Shown: positions 22,145 through 33,436 of the stretch, piece by piece | Layout: the number at the start of each line of letters is the position of its first letter | How positions within the stretch are numbered: the first letter of the stretch is position 1 | Assembly: GCA_963575645.1 (NCBI GenBank) | Contig: OY754466.1 | Span: 18,640,001-18,704,000, forward strand | DNA: 64,000 nt | Direction of reading: 5' to 3' | DNA from: Xanthostigma xanthostigma | Lineage: Eukaryota > Arthropoda > Insecta > Raphidioptera > Raphidiidae | Made by a program: the position numbers and the translations under genes | The notes under the pieces: model-generated | What the model saw: the letters and a program-made list of their open reading frames with translations, nothing else | Database searches by the model: none | Told to the model about the DNA's origin: nothing

Positions 22145-22751
22145 TAAAAAAACTGTTCTAGTTCGTGGTGGAAAATATTTCTTTACAATAGTAAAACGTT
22201 AACAAAATAAATAAACAAACAAACTGAAAGTTCTTCTCTATAACGTAACAGAAACAAAACAACAATAATTCTAACTAATAAAATAAAAGAATAAGTAATG
22301 AAGAATACAAAGTCACTATTTATGTACACGAAATATTTACAGCACAGGAACACACCAACATTTATTTAGCACACTTATTTATTAACTATATAAAAGAGAT
22401 TATTTATGTTAAACTATTTATTTCACGCACTGTTTGTTGATTGTTAACTCGATGAAACACACTGTATGACTGCCTTGCGACTGAGCTATTCCGTGGTTTA
22501 TATATGTGCTGGATCTTTCTTTCCTTTCTTTCATTCATTGTTGTCTGGAATTTGGCAACAAAGCCCTTTTTACCTACGCATATTGTTAGAGCAACAAGCC
22601 GACTGTTGTTACTCCACAACAATCTGTGTATCATTGTTAGAATGACGAGCCGATTGTTTTTAGACAACAATCTGTGTGTCATTGTTAGAATGTCGAGCCG
22701 ATTGTTGTCTCACGAAATCCTTTGTCGTCGCAACGGGGAGTGTGTAACAAT
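22145..22751 (-). mobile_element. LTR-like repeat (candidate solo LTR), minus strand
   Basis: On the minus strand it starts TGTTACACACTCCCCGTTGC and ends near 'aactagaacagttttttt'. A sister at 41910-42553 begins TGTTACTCGCTCCCCGTTGG and ends GTTACA. Both contain three to four tandem ~37-bp units with 'acaacaatcggctcg' and 'taacaatgac', then 'aataaataagtgtgc'-like sequence resembling a poly(A) signal. TGTTAC...TTACA termini suggest an LTR. No clear 5-bp target duplication is visible, so this is tentative. Confidence 0.45.
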
Positions 22752-23093
22752 ATTTTTGGCGACTAGAGTAGTTAATATATTCACAGTAAATAAAGCCTCG
22801 ATCACTTACGTACTCAAACATTATTTGGTAAACATAACCTATAAAATCATCAGAGGAAATTGACACTCTTCCAACGGTAGCGCCATCTTAATTTCATTCT
22901 TTTTGACGGACACTTTTCATACACAGAGACGGTTCTCCTCTACCTCTACACTCCATAATCTTGTGAAGCAAACACATAAAAACCATCGCGAAACTCGGTG
23001 CCAAAGCACGCTTGAAACCTAGCAGCCAAATCCGTAGCAAAGATCTAGCGGCAAAACCAGCCTCGTGTGCAGCGGCCTTAAAAGCCGGGCGGA

Positions 23094-23785
23094 TTATTAT
23101 AGATAGTTAAAAGGTTGCATGCGTATGACGGTACACGGCATCAATAGAGCTCATTTATGAATTAATAATCAACGATCAACAATCAACTGTTACTGTATAA
23201 ATATCCGCAATCAGAAGCTCGTTTAAATTAGACCGATGCACGATATTAATGTTGGTGTACATTGTCAGACTTGTTAGTGTTCTATTTTATCAAAGAGAGG
23301 TAACGTGGACCGTGTTTGGGTACAATAACGTTTACTTTTATACAGTGGGGTCGCGGAATCGGGAATTTGTTCTGGATATAAGAACGAAAAATTTGGTATT
23401 CGCTGCTAGTCTAGTTCACGTATTCCTTTTTGATGAATTCCAGTTCTCCTTCACCGAAAATTATGATCATTGTGTCATTCGATTCGGAATGACATCTAGA
23501 AACTTTTTGAAATAATTGAAGTGGGGGACGAGAAAATTGCAAAAGCTATAGTAAAAAAGAGGGGTTTGTTTTTTTGCGAATATCTCAAAAACTATTCCAG
23601 ATATCTGAAATCACAAAAAATATTCTGAAAGAGCAGGAAATTTCTTACATAAAGTCCCACCTCCAGGACCTCTATCACCAATATTTCAAACTTTAATTTA
23701 GAGGGGAAAAGAGGGGTAATTTTTTTTTATTTTTTATTCAAGCTAAAATACACAAAAAAATTCCAGCCAATTGGGCGACGAGACC
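23094..23785. other. AT-rich spacer, no gene seen
   Basis: The plus-strand frame 23249-23515 has no motif I recognise. The region 23520-23760 is A/T-rich with 'gaggggaaaagaggggtaat'. Confidence 0.4.
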
Positions 23786-24338
23786 ATTCCAACTTCCAAA
23801 ATGTTGACATTTGATTATAATAAAAAAAACAAAATTTCTGATATCGCGTGAGGTGACGCGGTAATGGCTAGTATTCAATATGATATTAACTATTCGTTGT
23901 CATGGTTACCTTCCTAGTATAAACAAAAGAGCGGATGATTTTTTTTATTTTCAAAATATTTCCGAAACTATAAAGTTTAGAAAAAAAATTTTTTTACAAA
24001 ACTTTCTTGAAAAAATAAATAGAATAATAAGCCGTTATGAAAAGTATACCATTATTATATAAAAAAATACCGTTTTAGCATATATCTCTTCTGCACATGC
24101 GCCGATTTTCCTCAAAAACAATAGGGCTCTTCATATTTGCATACCAAATATCCTCCCAAAATTTGGTTTCAATCCGTTCATCCGTTTGACCTGTATCGTG
24201 TTCACAGACAAACATAGTTTTTTCCAAAAATATGTTTTTTGGATTCGGGGGACCTTAAAACGGAAAGATATTGTAAAATTTTTGAAAAGTGATTTTTGAC
24301 CTAAACTAGTATCTACCATTGTTGTGGGTTGGAATGGG
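23786..24338 (+). mobile_element. TIR repeat family 'CCATTCCAAC', intact copy
   Basis: It runs from CCATTCCAAC at 23786 to GTTGGAATGG at 24329-24338. Shared landmarks are 'gttgacatttgattataata', 'gcgtgaggtgacgcggtaat', 'tcttctgcacatgcgccgat' and 'aaaacaatagggctcttcat'. Other copies are 28238-30740 (split), 38660-39360 and 57937-58434. No ORF is shared between copies. The superfamily is unassigned. Confidence 0.7.
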
Positions 24339-25032
24339 AAAAATATATACCAATGATTACGTAAGCAAAGGGGGGAGGGGTAAGAGCTTCGCTTACTTTT
24401 GTTGACAAGGGGAAGGGGGTGTCAAAAATTACTAAAATGCTGCTTACGTAATACTGGAATGGCTCCTTATCAATTTTCAAATTATAAAGGTTTTGACCGT
24501 TTTGTATTTCCAAAGGGTTTGGAGCTGAAAAAAAGTGGTTGCATGCTGTCAGAAGGGAAAAAGCGCGTTTTCCTATAAAAACCAATCATAACTTAGATAT
24601 GATATGTAGCTCTATACCTGTTGCCATCTATGTTACGTTTCTCATGTGCCCATTTCCATTGGGCCCATGCCGCTATATAATATATCAAAAACTCATTTCC
24701 TTATACCTATAAGTTCTCGTTCACGGTGTAAACGCAGTTCAGAAAGAAGGCGTCTACGGTGTCATATTATGAATTCGTCAGTTAAAGCTACGAAGCTTAG
24801 AGAAAGCTTGTGTCGTTATATTATTTATGTGTGTATTGTATAATGTAAACACGCTGGAAGCGGTGGTAATTTCCCACACAAATGGCGCACTGATTGCCTG
24901 TGATTTGAGGCAAGCGTCGCCAACGCTGTTTCAATTTGCAGAAATTAGACCCCTAACGAGACTATTACATGTATCATACAAACTGTAAATACCCAACATG
25001 CACTGCGGCATCGTTCATAATCTATACTAAAG
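24339..25032. other. Spacer, no gene seen
   Basis: It includes an inverted pair 'attacgtaagc' (24357) and 'gcttacgtaat' (24441) around G-rich 'aaggggggaggggtaagagc', probably a small MITE. The rest holds no supported ORF. Confidence 0.4.
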
Positions 25033-25210
25033 CTAGCGGTCCCGCCCGGTTTCACCCGGGTGAAAAAGAACGAATAGTGAAGGGAGGGAGATGAGTACAC
25101 ACATTCATCTTAGTTTACCGAGATGATTCGGCAGTTCCCTGCTTTGTTACTTTATTTTACTCAAACCTCTATTTTTAATGAAAGTATTTACATGTAATGC
25201 TATGTGTCAT
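25033..25210 (-). mobile_element. Helitron 3' fragment, minus strand
   Basis: CTAG (complement) is at 25033-25036, followed by 'cggtcccgcccggtttcacc' and 'cgaatagtgaagggaggg'. The next 85 bp ('cggcagttccctgctttgtt') match the insert side of the tRNA-bearing Helitron at 7257 (inverse), so this is a truncated tRNA-class copy without the tRNA. Confidence 0.7.
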
Positions 25211-25529
25211 CTAGTGTCGAATAAATATAAATGTAAAGAGATGTGTACTGCAAGCAGGGGTTGGTGGCATAACGGTGAAAATTTAAGGTTATAAGTATTT
25301 TTTTAATGGCAAATCATAAAGAAAATAAAAAAAAATGTTTGTTCAAAAAATGGAAAAAAAATTATAGAGAGGGGCACCCTTATCACCTAGGCGAATAAAA
25401 AATAGCCTACGACCTATTCTCAGACCTACCAAGTATACACAAAAAATTTCATAAAAATCGGTCAAGCCGTTTCGAAACAGTTCGATAACAAACACTGTGA
25501 TACGAGATTTTTATACCTATATAATATAA
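25211..25529. other. Spacer, no gene seen
   Basis: AT-rich with 'agaaaataaaaaaaaatgtt' and 'aaaatcggtcaagccgtttc', the latter a phrase frequent in insect repeats. No ORF. Confidence 0.4.
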
Positions 25530-25888
25530 TTATATATAGATATAAAGCTGAAGTGTGTTTGTTTGGTGGAACGTGCTAATCTCAGGAACTACTGGTTCGA
25601 AATGAAAAATTTTTGTTTGTTGGGATAGTCCATTTATCGAGGTAGGCTACAGGCTATATAATATCACGCTACGAGTTACGACCAATAGGAGCGGAGTATC
25701 AATGAAAAATATTGCAACATATAACTCAAAATTTGTCCGTCCGACAAAAACTTTTGAACGGTAACTCCGATCATCATGAAATTTGGACACAACATTCATC
25801 TCGGTAAACTAAGATGAACGTGCGTACTAATGTCCCTCCCCCACATTCGTTCTTTTGCACCCGGGTGAAACCGGGCGGGACTACTATA
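25530..25888 (+). mobile_element. Short non-autonomous Helitron
   Basis: It has the '...agctgaagtgtgtttgtttg' head and the 'aggctacaggctatataata' and 'gtccgacaaaaacttttgaa' body. Its 3' hairpin and tail 'cgggtgaaaccgggcgggac' are intact, but the terminal CTAG is mutated to CTAC. It is the 350-bp form without tRNA. Confidence 0.75.
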
Positions 25889-26243
25889 GTGATTTATAAA
25901 ATAAGCGAGAAATTGATTGATACGTATAGCCCTTTGAGTATTATAGAGTTATGGAGTGTCGCAGTCATTGCCTTTTTTTTGTCATAGAAGTAGGGTTTGA
26001 TAACTCAGTTGTAAACCGGTTCAAAGATCCGACTTCGACAGAAGATCTGCCGGGGCCGACTCCCTTCTTTTTGACGCGACGATTCAACGTTTCAGTTAAC
26101 TACTCAGTGAAACATTTAACACAGAGAAGTAGGTATACTCAATACCTACACCTGACATTTCTATAGCAGAGTCAGAACAGCTCTATATACTGTTCTGAGC
26201 TAAGGTTCTGAGGAATCAGTTCTTGCATTGTTGTATCTCTCTC
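25889..26243. other. Spacer, no gene seen
   Basis: The plus-strand frame 25951-26166 has no recognisable motif. No repeat boundary was identified. Confidence 0.35.
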
Positions 26244-26526
26244 CAGCCCCGGATCTAGGTGGGGGCAAACCGGGGCACCCGCCCCGGGAGCCAGTTTCAG
26301 GGGACGCCAAAATCATAATAGAATATGGTTGAAAACCACACCCAATCTGTCCTTTTTCCGATTTACTCAATCTGCTTGTTTTCTGACGGTTTCCCGTTCA
26401 CGAAAAATGCCAACCATTATATATTTGTAGGGTTTTTTTTTAAGTAATTTATCTCAAACGCTGGAGAGAGGGGGCGCCATTATCAAGTTTCTGCCCCGGT
26501 TCGAAAAAATCCTAGATCCGGGGCTG
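26244..26526 (+). mobile_element. hAT-type MITE, 8-bp duplication
   Basis: The TIR CAGCCCCGGATCTAGG is perfect at both ends (16 bp). The flanks tctctctc (26236-26243) and tctttgtc (26527-26534) agree at 6 of 8. The interior contains 'ggcaaaccggggcacccgcc', and no ORF extends through it. Confidence 0.8.
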
Positions 26527-26541
26527 TCTTTGTCTGTAGTC

Positions 26542-26960
26542 TTAAGGCCGCTGCACCCGAGGCTAGAAACGCTGCTAGATTCCTTGCTAGATTTGCCTAC
26601 TAGTTTTCTAGCGCTGGTTTTCTTGATTGCTGTTATGCGTGCTCGCTTCACACGAAACGTATTTTCAAGCTAGTTTTGCGAATAAACTTGGTGCGCGCGC
26701 AGTGATAGTTCAACACAGAGCGAAACGTGTCTGTTATCTTACTAAGCAAAATGACGCCATGTTGGTTTGTGGGCGTTTGTTCAAGTCGCCTACGTGACTA
26801 GATACTGCTTCCTTATTGGTTCTTGCTCATACACAGTGGCGGACATAGCAAGAAAAATAGCCCCTGTTCTAATTTTAAAACCTACCTTGTAAGCTAGCAG
26901 ACGAGCCCACAGTGACGTCATTTCCTGAAAGTTCTCGGACATAAAACGCCTCGTATTTTG
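26542..26960 (+). mobile_element. TTAA-bordered element, 5' part
   Basis: TTAA plus GGCCGCTGCACCCGAGGC marks the left end. The body 'ccatgttggtttgtgggcgt', 'tgctagatttgcctactagt' and 'cacagtgacgtcatttcc' recurs at 51540-51730 and, inverted, in 20930-21240. The right terminus was not located. Confidence 0.5.
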
Positions 26961-28237
26961 AATACTATAATATAAATTACTGTTACGTTTTTATGTTACG
27001 GTGAATGTGAACGCTGCACATTTCCGTTCATTGTAATCGTAAGCCCTTAAGCCTGTTTACATTATCCGTTAATTCAAGGGGGTGTTTACCCTACAGTTAT
27101 ACGCCAATTAACATATCATTTTGTTTCATTGTTACATTGCAATTTTACATTATTCTCTGCAGAATATCATCATATTGTGTATTTATCTACTATTTGTTAA
27201 TACTAATGTTTGATATCTAGACACGCGGCCAGTGTGTCAAGCCAAGAAAAAGGAAGCAGCAGCCGTGCATTATATTACACGAACCATTTGGAGCCACTTT
27301 TGACCCCTTAATAACTCAAAATATATTTAACACAAACACATGAAATTTGGTTTATTTGTTAAAATTCCTTAGATTAACTGGAACCCCAAATTTCATAAAT
27401 ACAGCTCAAACGGTTATTGAGATACTAACGTCTAAAAATCGGCATTTTTATCACTGACTGACTGACTAATTGACTTACTGACATATAGATCTAAAACCTA
27501 ACCCAATCCAGATGACCTAGAAAGTTGAAATTTGGCGTCCAGCTGGGTAAGTGTGTGTATACAAAGAAAAAAATCAGGAAACAGTGATTTTTTAAGATTT
27601 GAAACATTTTCTAAGTAATCGATTTCTATTATCTAATATACCTAACTGTAACTATACAGCGTAAACTCAGGTGTAACAATGCCAGCTTATATTAGGAGTA
27701 CTATACATTTTTTTTCTCTCTTTCTTTAATTTGTTATTTTACATAAACTATAGGCATTGCATAATAAGCTGACATTGCTAAAAAATTATAATTAACCTTT
27801 GCTTTTTCAAAAAATTAAAATACACAGTTCTCCCTTCGCATTCAAAGATCACGTTTAAAATAAAATAGATAAAAATTAATTTTCAAAAGTAAAATTGTTA
27901 AGATCCAAGGCATCAATACAAGAAAAAGTGTGGCCAAATCCTGTTTATCCGGCACGCTTCAAAACAAACAGAATTAAGATAAATGATAATAATTTCTTTA
28001 CAAAAAGTAATGATATCCCCTAAAAAACATTAATGTTAAAAAAGGGAGCCAAGTTCAATATTAAGAATATGCGTGGTTGTTTATTCCCGCGGCATTGAGT
28101 ATAATATGTCCATTTTTAAGACTTGCGGGAATTTTAAATCAAACACTGAATATTTTATATTAATTTCGAGTATAAGATGTACTTGAATTTTGGAGGCAAT
28201 TTTTGAGGAAAAAATTCCAGCCAATTGGGTGACTGGA
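26961..28237. other. Intergenic stretch with dispersed repeat, no gene seen
   Basis: 27290-27600 carries a dispersed repeat ('ttaataactcaaaatatatt', 'actgactgactaattgactt', 'gttgaaatttggcgtccagc') of a kind common in moths. 27660-27780 includes the inverted pair 'caatgccagcttat' and 'ataagctgacattg'. No ORF is supported. Confidence 0.45.
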
Positions 28238-28605
28238 CCATTCCAATTTCAAAAATGTTGACATTTGATTATAATAAAGAAAATAAAATTTTGATATCGC
28301 GTGAGATGACGCGGGTAATGGCTAGTATTCAATATGATATTAACTATTCGTTGCCATGATTACCTACATAATATGTTCACGTCATGTAAAAATTAATCAA
28401 AGCATGCCTAACTAGTTTATTTCTGACAGATCTGCAAAACAAAAAACCGGCTGATTTTTTTTTATTTTCAAAATATTTCCGAAACTACAAAGTTTAGATA
28501 AAAAATTCAACAAAACTTTCTTGAAAAAATAAATAAGTAGAATAATAAGCCATTATGAAAGGTTTACTATATTAATTATTATATAAAAACCACCGGTATA
28601 GCATA

Positions 28606-29140
28606 CTTAAAAAAAAAACTTCGGAGAAGTAAAAACTTCGTTCTGTGCTAAATTCAAAAACTTGAGGCGACTGATCTTAAGATTATAACTTAAAAAAAAA
28701 GAATTTCGAGGCAGACAAGAAATTGAAATCAAGCTCGAAATTCTGTGCGTAAGACGTCGAAAAAAAATGAATTTCGAGGCAGACAAGGAATTGAAATCCA
28801 ACCTTGAAATTCTGTGCTTATAAAAGCTACAAGAGCAACAGCAAAAAAAATGCAAAGACGGTGTTCGCATAACTCCTTTAGTTATCACTAAAAAAACGCC
28901 GTCTGTGCACTTTTTTTTGCTGTTGCTCTTGTAGCTTTTATAAGCACAGAATTTCAAGGTTGGATTTCAATTCCTTGTCTGCCTCGAAATTCATTTTTTT
29001 TCGACGTCTTACGCACAGAATTTCGAGCTTGATTTCAATTTCTTGTCTGCCTCGAAATTCTTTTTTTTTAAGTTATAATCTTAAGATTCAGTCGCCTCAA
29101 GTTTTTGAATTTAGCACAGAACGAAGTTTTTTTTTTAAGA
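28606..29140. repeat. Foldback element, arms ~245 bp
   Basis: The left arm (about 28606-28858) is nearly perfectly inverted at 28900-29140. The spacer is only about 40 bp. Each arm carries two direct sub-repeats containing 'gaatttcgaggcagacaag' and 'cgaaattctgtgc'. Both strands show related frames (28607-28957 minus, 28960-29298 plus) because of the symmetry; they are not evidence of a gene. Confidence 0.9.
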
Positions 29141-30181
29141 TTTCACGTCTTTTTCCAAAGTGTGAGACATTATTTTTATTTTTCCTCCAAAATAAACATA
29201 TGTGCATTTTTTATATTGTTGTATTTAAATGCAATAAAAGTGTTCATATTGTTGTATTTAAATGCAATGAATCTCCGAAATTAGAATATGTATTGTAAAA
29301 AACAACACGATCCTTACTCCATGCAACTGTGGTTTCGAGCGCGTCTCTCATGTATTTTGTTAAATAAGAAGTAACAATCAAAAGTCGGTTATAGAAATTG
29401 CAATAATCGACTTTTGATTTTTACTTCTCATTTAACAAACAGTACTACAAAAGTGCATTTATATTTTGCCGCGTAGTCCAGTGCTGCCGCGGTGCAACAC
29501 CTAGTGGTGCAATCATAGGTAAGGTGGTGCAATCGGCTCATCACACCTCCATGCGAATACCATGACATTCAATTTGTAAACAATCCATGTGAAGTCTATT
29601 AAAAATAAAAATGAGCTATAACAAGTCTATGCTCTGTAATACATGATTCTTTTTTATTAACCGACGAAAAACAAAAACGGAGGAGGTTCTCAAGTCGACG
29701 CGTATATATTTTTTTTTTTAGTTTTTTTTATTTTTATTTATATTCATTTGAAATATGGATATTCTTGAAGATTCCATGAAGGCACATTTTGAAGGCATGA
29801 AAAAAAAATCAATGAACAAGGCCCACCATTAAAAATACAAATTTTTTTTCATATCATTTGTAAAATACTTATTTTGCATTAAAAAAAGAAGTTTCACTTC
29901 GTAATCTTTTCACTTTTTAATTTTTGTTGCACTTTTTATGATAAATATGTTTTTTAATAAATTAATTTATTTAAATCTAACTTCAATCATATATTTTGTT
30001 ATTTTTTAATAAAAGATTTGACGAGTGAATTTTTCAAAAAACAAGAAAATAAAAAAAATTAAAAATTAAAAAAGAAATTAAAATATATGAGAAAAAAATT
30101 GAGAAAATAAATTAAAAATAAAAAAAACAATTAAAAACATAAAAAAATTAAAAATTGAAAAAAAAATATTTCCAATGATTC
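29141..30181. other. Interior of the 1.87-kb insertion
   Basis: It contains an inverted pair near 29369-29430 ('agaagtaacaatcaaaagtc' and 'gacttttgatttttacttct'). A 'gtggtgcaatc' doublet lies at 29510-29540, a retroposon-like tail at 29655-29710, and strongly A-rich DNA follows. No gene is seen. Confidence 0.4.
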
Positions 30182-30256
30182 TGGCGGGAATCGAACTCAA
30201 GACCCTGTTATTAGTTATTACTAGCCTACGTCGTAACCCGCTCGTCCACAGGCACT
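30182..30256 (-). tRNA. tRNA-derived, pol III-like head (SINE or tRNA relic)
   Basis: On the minus strand the order is a box A-like 'tggacgagcgggt' and a box B-like 'ttgagttcgattcc', about 50 nt apart, ending 'cgccagaatcattgg'. This is the layout of a tRNA-derived SINE head. The cloverleaf is not convincing and the isotype is unclear. It lies inside the 1.87-kb insertion, next to poly(A)-rich sequence. Confidence 0.35.
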
Positions 30257-30842
30257 CACACAGTATAAGCTGTTATTATGGTACAGAAGTATATATGGGT
30301 GATACGAAAAATCGGTCCTATGAAAGTCACGTGGTCACAGAACTATAAAACTTGGAAACTTGCTTCATATACACGGCGTTATATGGGACAAAGGCAAAAT
30401 CAATGTATAAGAATACGCTAGAGATTCGTTGGCATTTAGCACAGAAAAGAATCTCTAGCGAGATTCTTCGATATCTCTTCTGCGCATGCGCCGATTTTCC
30501 CCAAAAACAATAGGGATCTTCATATTTGCATACCAAACATCCTTCCAAAATTTGGTTTCAATCCGCTCATCCGTTTGACCTGTATCGTGTTCACAGACTA
30601 ACAGACGCACAGAGTTTTTCCAAAAATATGTTTTTTGGATTCGAGGGACCTCAAAACGGAAATATATTGTAAAATTTTTGCAAAGTGATTTTTAACCTAA
30701 ACTAGTATCTACCATTCCCCACTTATGGGTTGGAATGGTAAAAGTGCGACTTATAAACCCTTATCTCTGCTTATAGTCCGTAAAACATTGTACCTACGTC
30801 ATTCACCATAATATTAAGGTCGGTGTAGATACCGCTATCTTA

Positions 30843-31235
30843 GGCCGTGTTCAGATGAGGCGTTTTACGCGCGAGTCCACTCGCGCGTTGACACTCGCGC
30901 GTACTCGAGATACTAGAGCTACATATATCCCGTCCAGATGCATACGCGCATTTCGTAACTCGCGCGTAAAACGCGTGCAATGAGCGGGACTCTCGCCGCG
31001 CGAGTCGAGATACTCGGGTGCCAAATGCTACGTCCAGTGCTACGCGCGAGTCCGTTGCGATGTTTCGATCGAGGGTATCAAGCCACAACACAACCGCTGT
31101 TTCCGAGTCCATGTTTGTAACTGGCGCCACACCGAGCTCAGCGCAGAAACGCGCGTTAAACGCGGTATCTGAACGCAATAGAAATTGAAACGCGCGAGTG
31201 GACTCGCGCGTAAAACGCGTCATCTGAACACGGTC
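30843..31235 (+). mobile_element. CpG-rich PIF/Harbinger-type MITE, TTA duplication
   Basis: The TIRs GGCCGTGTTCAGATGAGGCG and (complement) GACCGTGTTCAGATGACGCG extend inwards through 'ttttacgcgcgagtccactc' to ~47 bp. The flanks are TTA at 30840-30842 and 31236-31238, the 3-bp duplication typical of PIF/Harbinger. The minus-strand frame 30840-31223 is open throughout (127 codons) but spans both terminal repeats, so most of it is not protein-coding in origin. A short central MDSETAVVLWLD stretch could be a transposase N-terminal relic. Confidence 0.8.
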
Positions 31236-31238
31236 TTA

Positions 31239-32296
31239 GGTAACCAAGATTTAACTCGAATTTATGTAAATAAATTTAAAAGTGGTCGACCACAGGTGGG
31301 TGGTCGGGAAACGGCTCCTTTACCCTGCGGAGTCGGCTATGTATGAAGGACTGTGTGTAGGAGACGGCGAGCACAATTTTCAACAATACTCGACTATCGA
31401 CTGCCATTAAAGGTTCAATAAGTTCGAGAGTTCGAGTGATTTGGAATGCATTTTGTAAGGACATTGGTTAAACTTTAACAGCGAACAAGTTTTTGCTGCA
31501 CCGACAAATCGACCGGTAATTTGGTTTCCACAAGTTTCGTTCCTGAATAGTAGGGTAAAGGAAGATAAGTTGGTGATACGCACTAATAGGCATGATGACA
31601 GATTTTGAAATCCAGTTCTATAATGTAGGTACACGTCTACTATTTCCGAAAAAAGCATTAAAAAAATTTAGTTTTTTTCAAAAAATCTATAATTTTTTAA
31701 TTTGCAGTGCGTTGTTTTTTTTAAGAAATATACTAAGAACCGTTTTCGAGATATTCTGATGGAATGTACTCGTCTTCTTTATACTTGGTATATGTTCATT
31801 GTCCAGCATGTTAATTATGCACATTTTGATTGTTAATATCTCGTTTCACAGACGGTGAAATAATGTCATTTTTTAAATTAAATATAAAGCACTTTTATTA
31901 ACCTTATATTTTAATTTTATTAAATTCAATTAAAGGCGTTTTACTACCTTAATACGTTTATTGATCATTTTGTTAAACTATCTATTTGAATTATCATTTT
32001 AATAAAACAAATATTCAGTCTTTAAGAAACGCATTTTTTCCATTTATTTTATCAATATTGGGTTTCAAAGAGACCTCAGATATTTTTCAAGAAAGTAAAA
32101 AAATATCAATTCAGAGTGATTTGAACAAAACAAATATTTTTCAAAAAACTGAAAATTTTCTCAAAGCTTCAAATTTATAGTCAGAGTACCCGTCGGCAAA
32201 AATTTTATTGATACATTCTCTCCCCAAACTTTGTATATGGCTTCATTAGGCCTAGTCTGACACCTATTTCCTCTATGACTTTTCTTGATTTTGGGG
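31239..32296. other. AT-rich spacer, no gene seen
   Basis: Open frames at 31276-31464 (minus), 31407-31658 (minus) and 31986-32180 (plus) are short and without known motifs or splice context. The sequence is AT-rich, with 'aatatctcgtttcacagacg' near 31838. Confidence 0.4.
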
Positions 32297-32635
32297 CGTT
32301 TTCCCTCTAAAGTTTCCGAAAAATGTCGTTTTGACGACATGTAAAAAATTTATAGATACCTCCTGTTTGTTTTTTAATTGGATAGCTTAAAAACTTCAAC
32401 CAAAACGCTAAAACAATGTTCTCTGACAAATAACATGAACCATTTAAAATGTCTGACACCTCGAATATGTCGAACATATTCGAGGTGTCAGACATTTTAA
32501 ATGGTTCATACTATTTGATTTTAGCGTTTTGGTTGAAATTTTTAAGCTATCCAATTAAAAAAACAAACAGTATCTATAAATTTTGACATGTCGTCAAAAC
32601 GACATCTTTCGGAAACTTTAGAGGGAAAACGAAAT
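32297..32635. repeat. Foldback, arms ~165 bp, no spacer
   Basis: The arms meet at a perfect palindrome centred near 32468 ('cgaatatgtcgaacatattcg'-like, flanked by 'gacacct' and 'aggtgtc'). They extend outward through 'accatttaaaatgtctgaca', 'cttaaaaacttcaaccaaaa' and 'gtcgttttgacgacatg' to 'ccctctaaagtttccgaaa'. Small indels separate the arms. No ORF. Confidence 0.88.
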
Positions 32636-33139
32636 TTTCGTCTCAACTACAATCACAAAAACTGTATTTAATTCAGATAGATTTTGTAAATTGTAGACGC
32701 TCGACACCGTGAACATCCTTAATTTAATTTTGGACAAGCCTAGAAGTAATCTTCTCTTTATTTGAAATGCATGTAGGCGCTTACGTGAATGGTGGCGGTG
32801 ACGGGTCTTTTTGTGGTGGAGGTGGCGGGTGAATAATAATGGCGAAGGCGTCGGGTCGACGGTTTTCATTGTGGCACTTGCAGTGGCTGTGGCAAAAACT
32901 TCACTTACACTTCCGTCCCATGTCGTCGCCTCTATAATTCAATTATTCGACGTTACTGTCGCCCGAGTTTGTTTTACAATCCCACTTTAATGTTCGTTAA
33001 ATTGTCGACTAAACTGAAACAAAAGCACGCTCGAGCGCCAATTAATGTCTGTGAAGCTGTCCGGTCGATTTGCGGATTACCCAGAGTATTTTTTTTCTCA
33101 GTAATGAAAAGAGAATGCACTGTCGATCGTATTATGTAA
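32636..33139. other. Spacer, no gene seen
   Basis: It includes G-rich 'gaatggtggcggtgacgggt' (32789-32808) and a minus-strand frame at 32618-32869 with no known domain. It may be old repeat sequence. Confidence 0.35.
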
Positions 33140-33147
33140 CTATAGGC

Positions 33148-33436
33148 CAGGCCTGGGCAAATGGCGGCCCGCAGCGCAATTTTATCCGGCCCGCGAAGCA
33201 TTTTAGAAAAATAGTAGCGGAAATAGAATGCGGGAACCTTTTTTTTTTGCTCTCCAAATGCGGAAATAGAATGTGAGGACCTTTTTTTTTTTGCTCTCCG
33301 AATGCGGAAATAGAATGTGACGATCTTTTTTTCTGCAAATTTTTGGCCCGCGGTGAAATTTTCGTCAGCCATCCGGCCCACGGTCAAATTTTCATCAGCT
33401 ATGTGGTCAGCCGATCAAAAGATTTGCCCGCCCCTG
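33148..33436 (+). mobile_element. hAT-type MITE with exact 8-bp duplication
   Basis: The left end CAGGCCTGGGCAAATGGCGG and the right end (complement CAGGGGCGGGCAAATCTTTT) form the TIR. The exact duplication ctataggc is at 33140-33147 and 33437-33444, and belongs to the terminus of the neighbouring MITE, so this hAT element landed in that end. Inside are three ~45-bp direct units with 'gcggaaatagaatgtgagga' and 'tttttgctctccgaatg'. Another relative is at 47826-47930. Confidence 0.88.

Larger units (their letters stand above)
20926..23093 (+). mobile_element. Composite TIR element, TTAA-type (piggyBac-like) ends
   Basis: The left end 'agtccgctgcacacgagtct' is the inverse of the right end 'ctcgtgtgcagcggccttaa'. 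Relatives at 26542 ('cTTAAggccgctgcacccga') and 50799 show TTAA at the border, the piggyBac target. Inside are a shared domain ('tgtgggcgtt..catgtcgccc', 'atagcgccggttctaatttt' in inverse order), a tRNA-bearing Helitron (21422-22142) and an LTR-like repeat (22145-22751). The left TTAA itself is lost here. Confidence 0.5.
28238..30740 (+). mobile_element. 'CCATTCCAAC' TIR repeat split by a 1.87-kb insertion
   Basis: The left part (28238-28605) ends 'ccggtatagcata'. The right part resumes at about 30472 with 'tatctcttctgcgcatgcgc' and ends 'gggttggaatgg' at about 30740. Comparison with the copy at 23786 shows that joining the two halves restores 'gcatatatctcttctgc' exactly. The inserted 28606-30471 therefore arrived later. 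Confidence 0.75.

Noticed and set aside
28607-29298. Two opposite-strand open frames with near-identical protein sequence
   Set aside because: They lie in the two arms of one foldback; symmetry of the inverted repeat explains the shared sequence.
30840-31223. 127-codon minus-strand open frame
   Set aside because: It spans both terminal repeats of a 393-bp MITE; the CGCG-rich composition lowers stop frequency.
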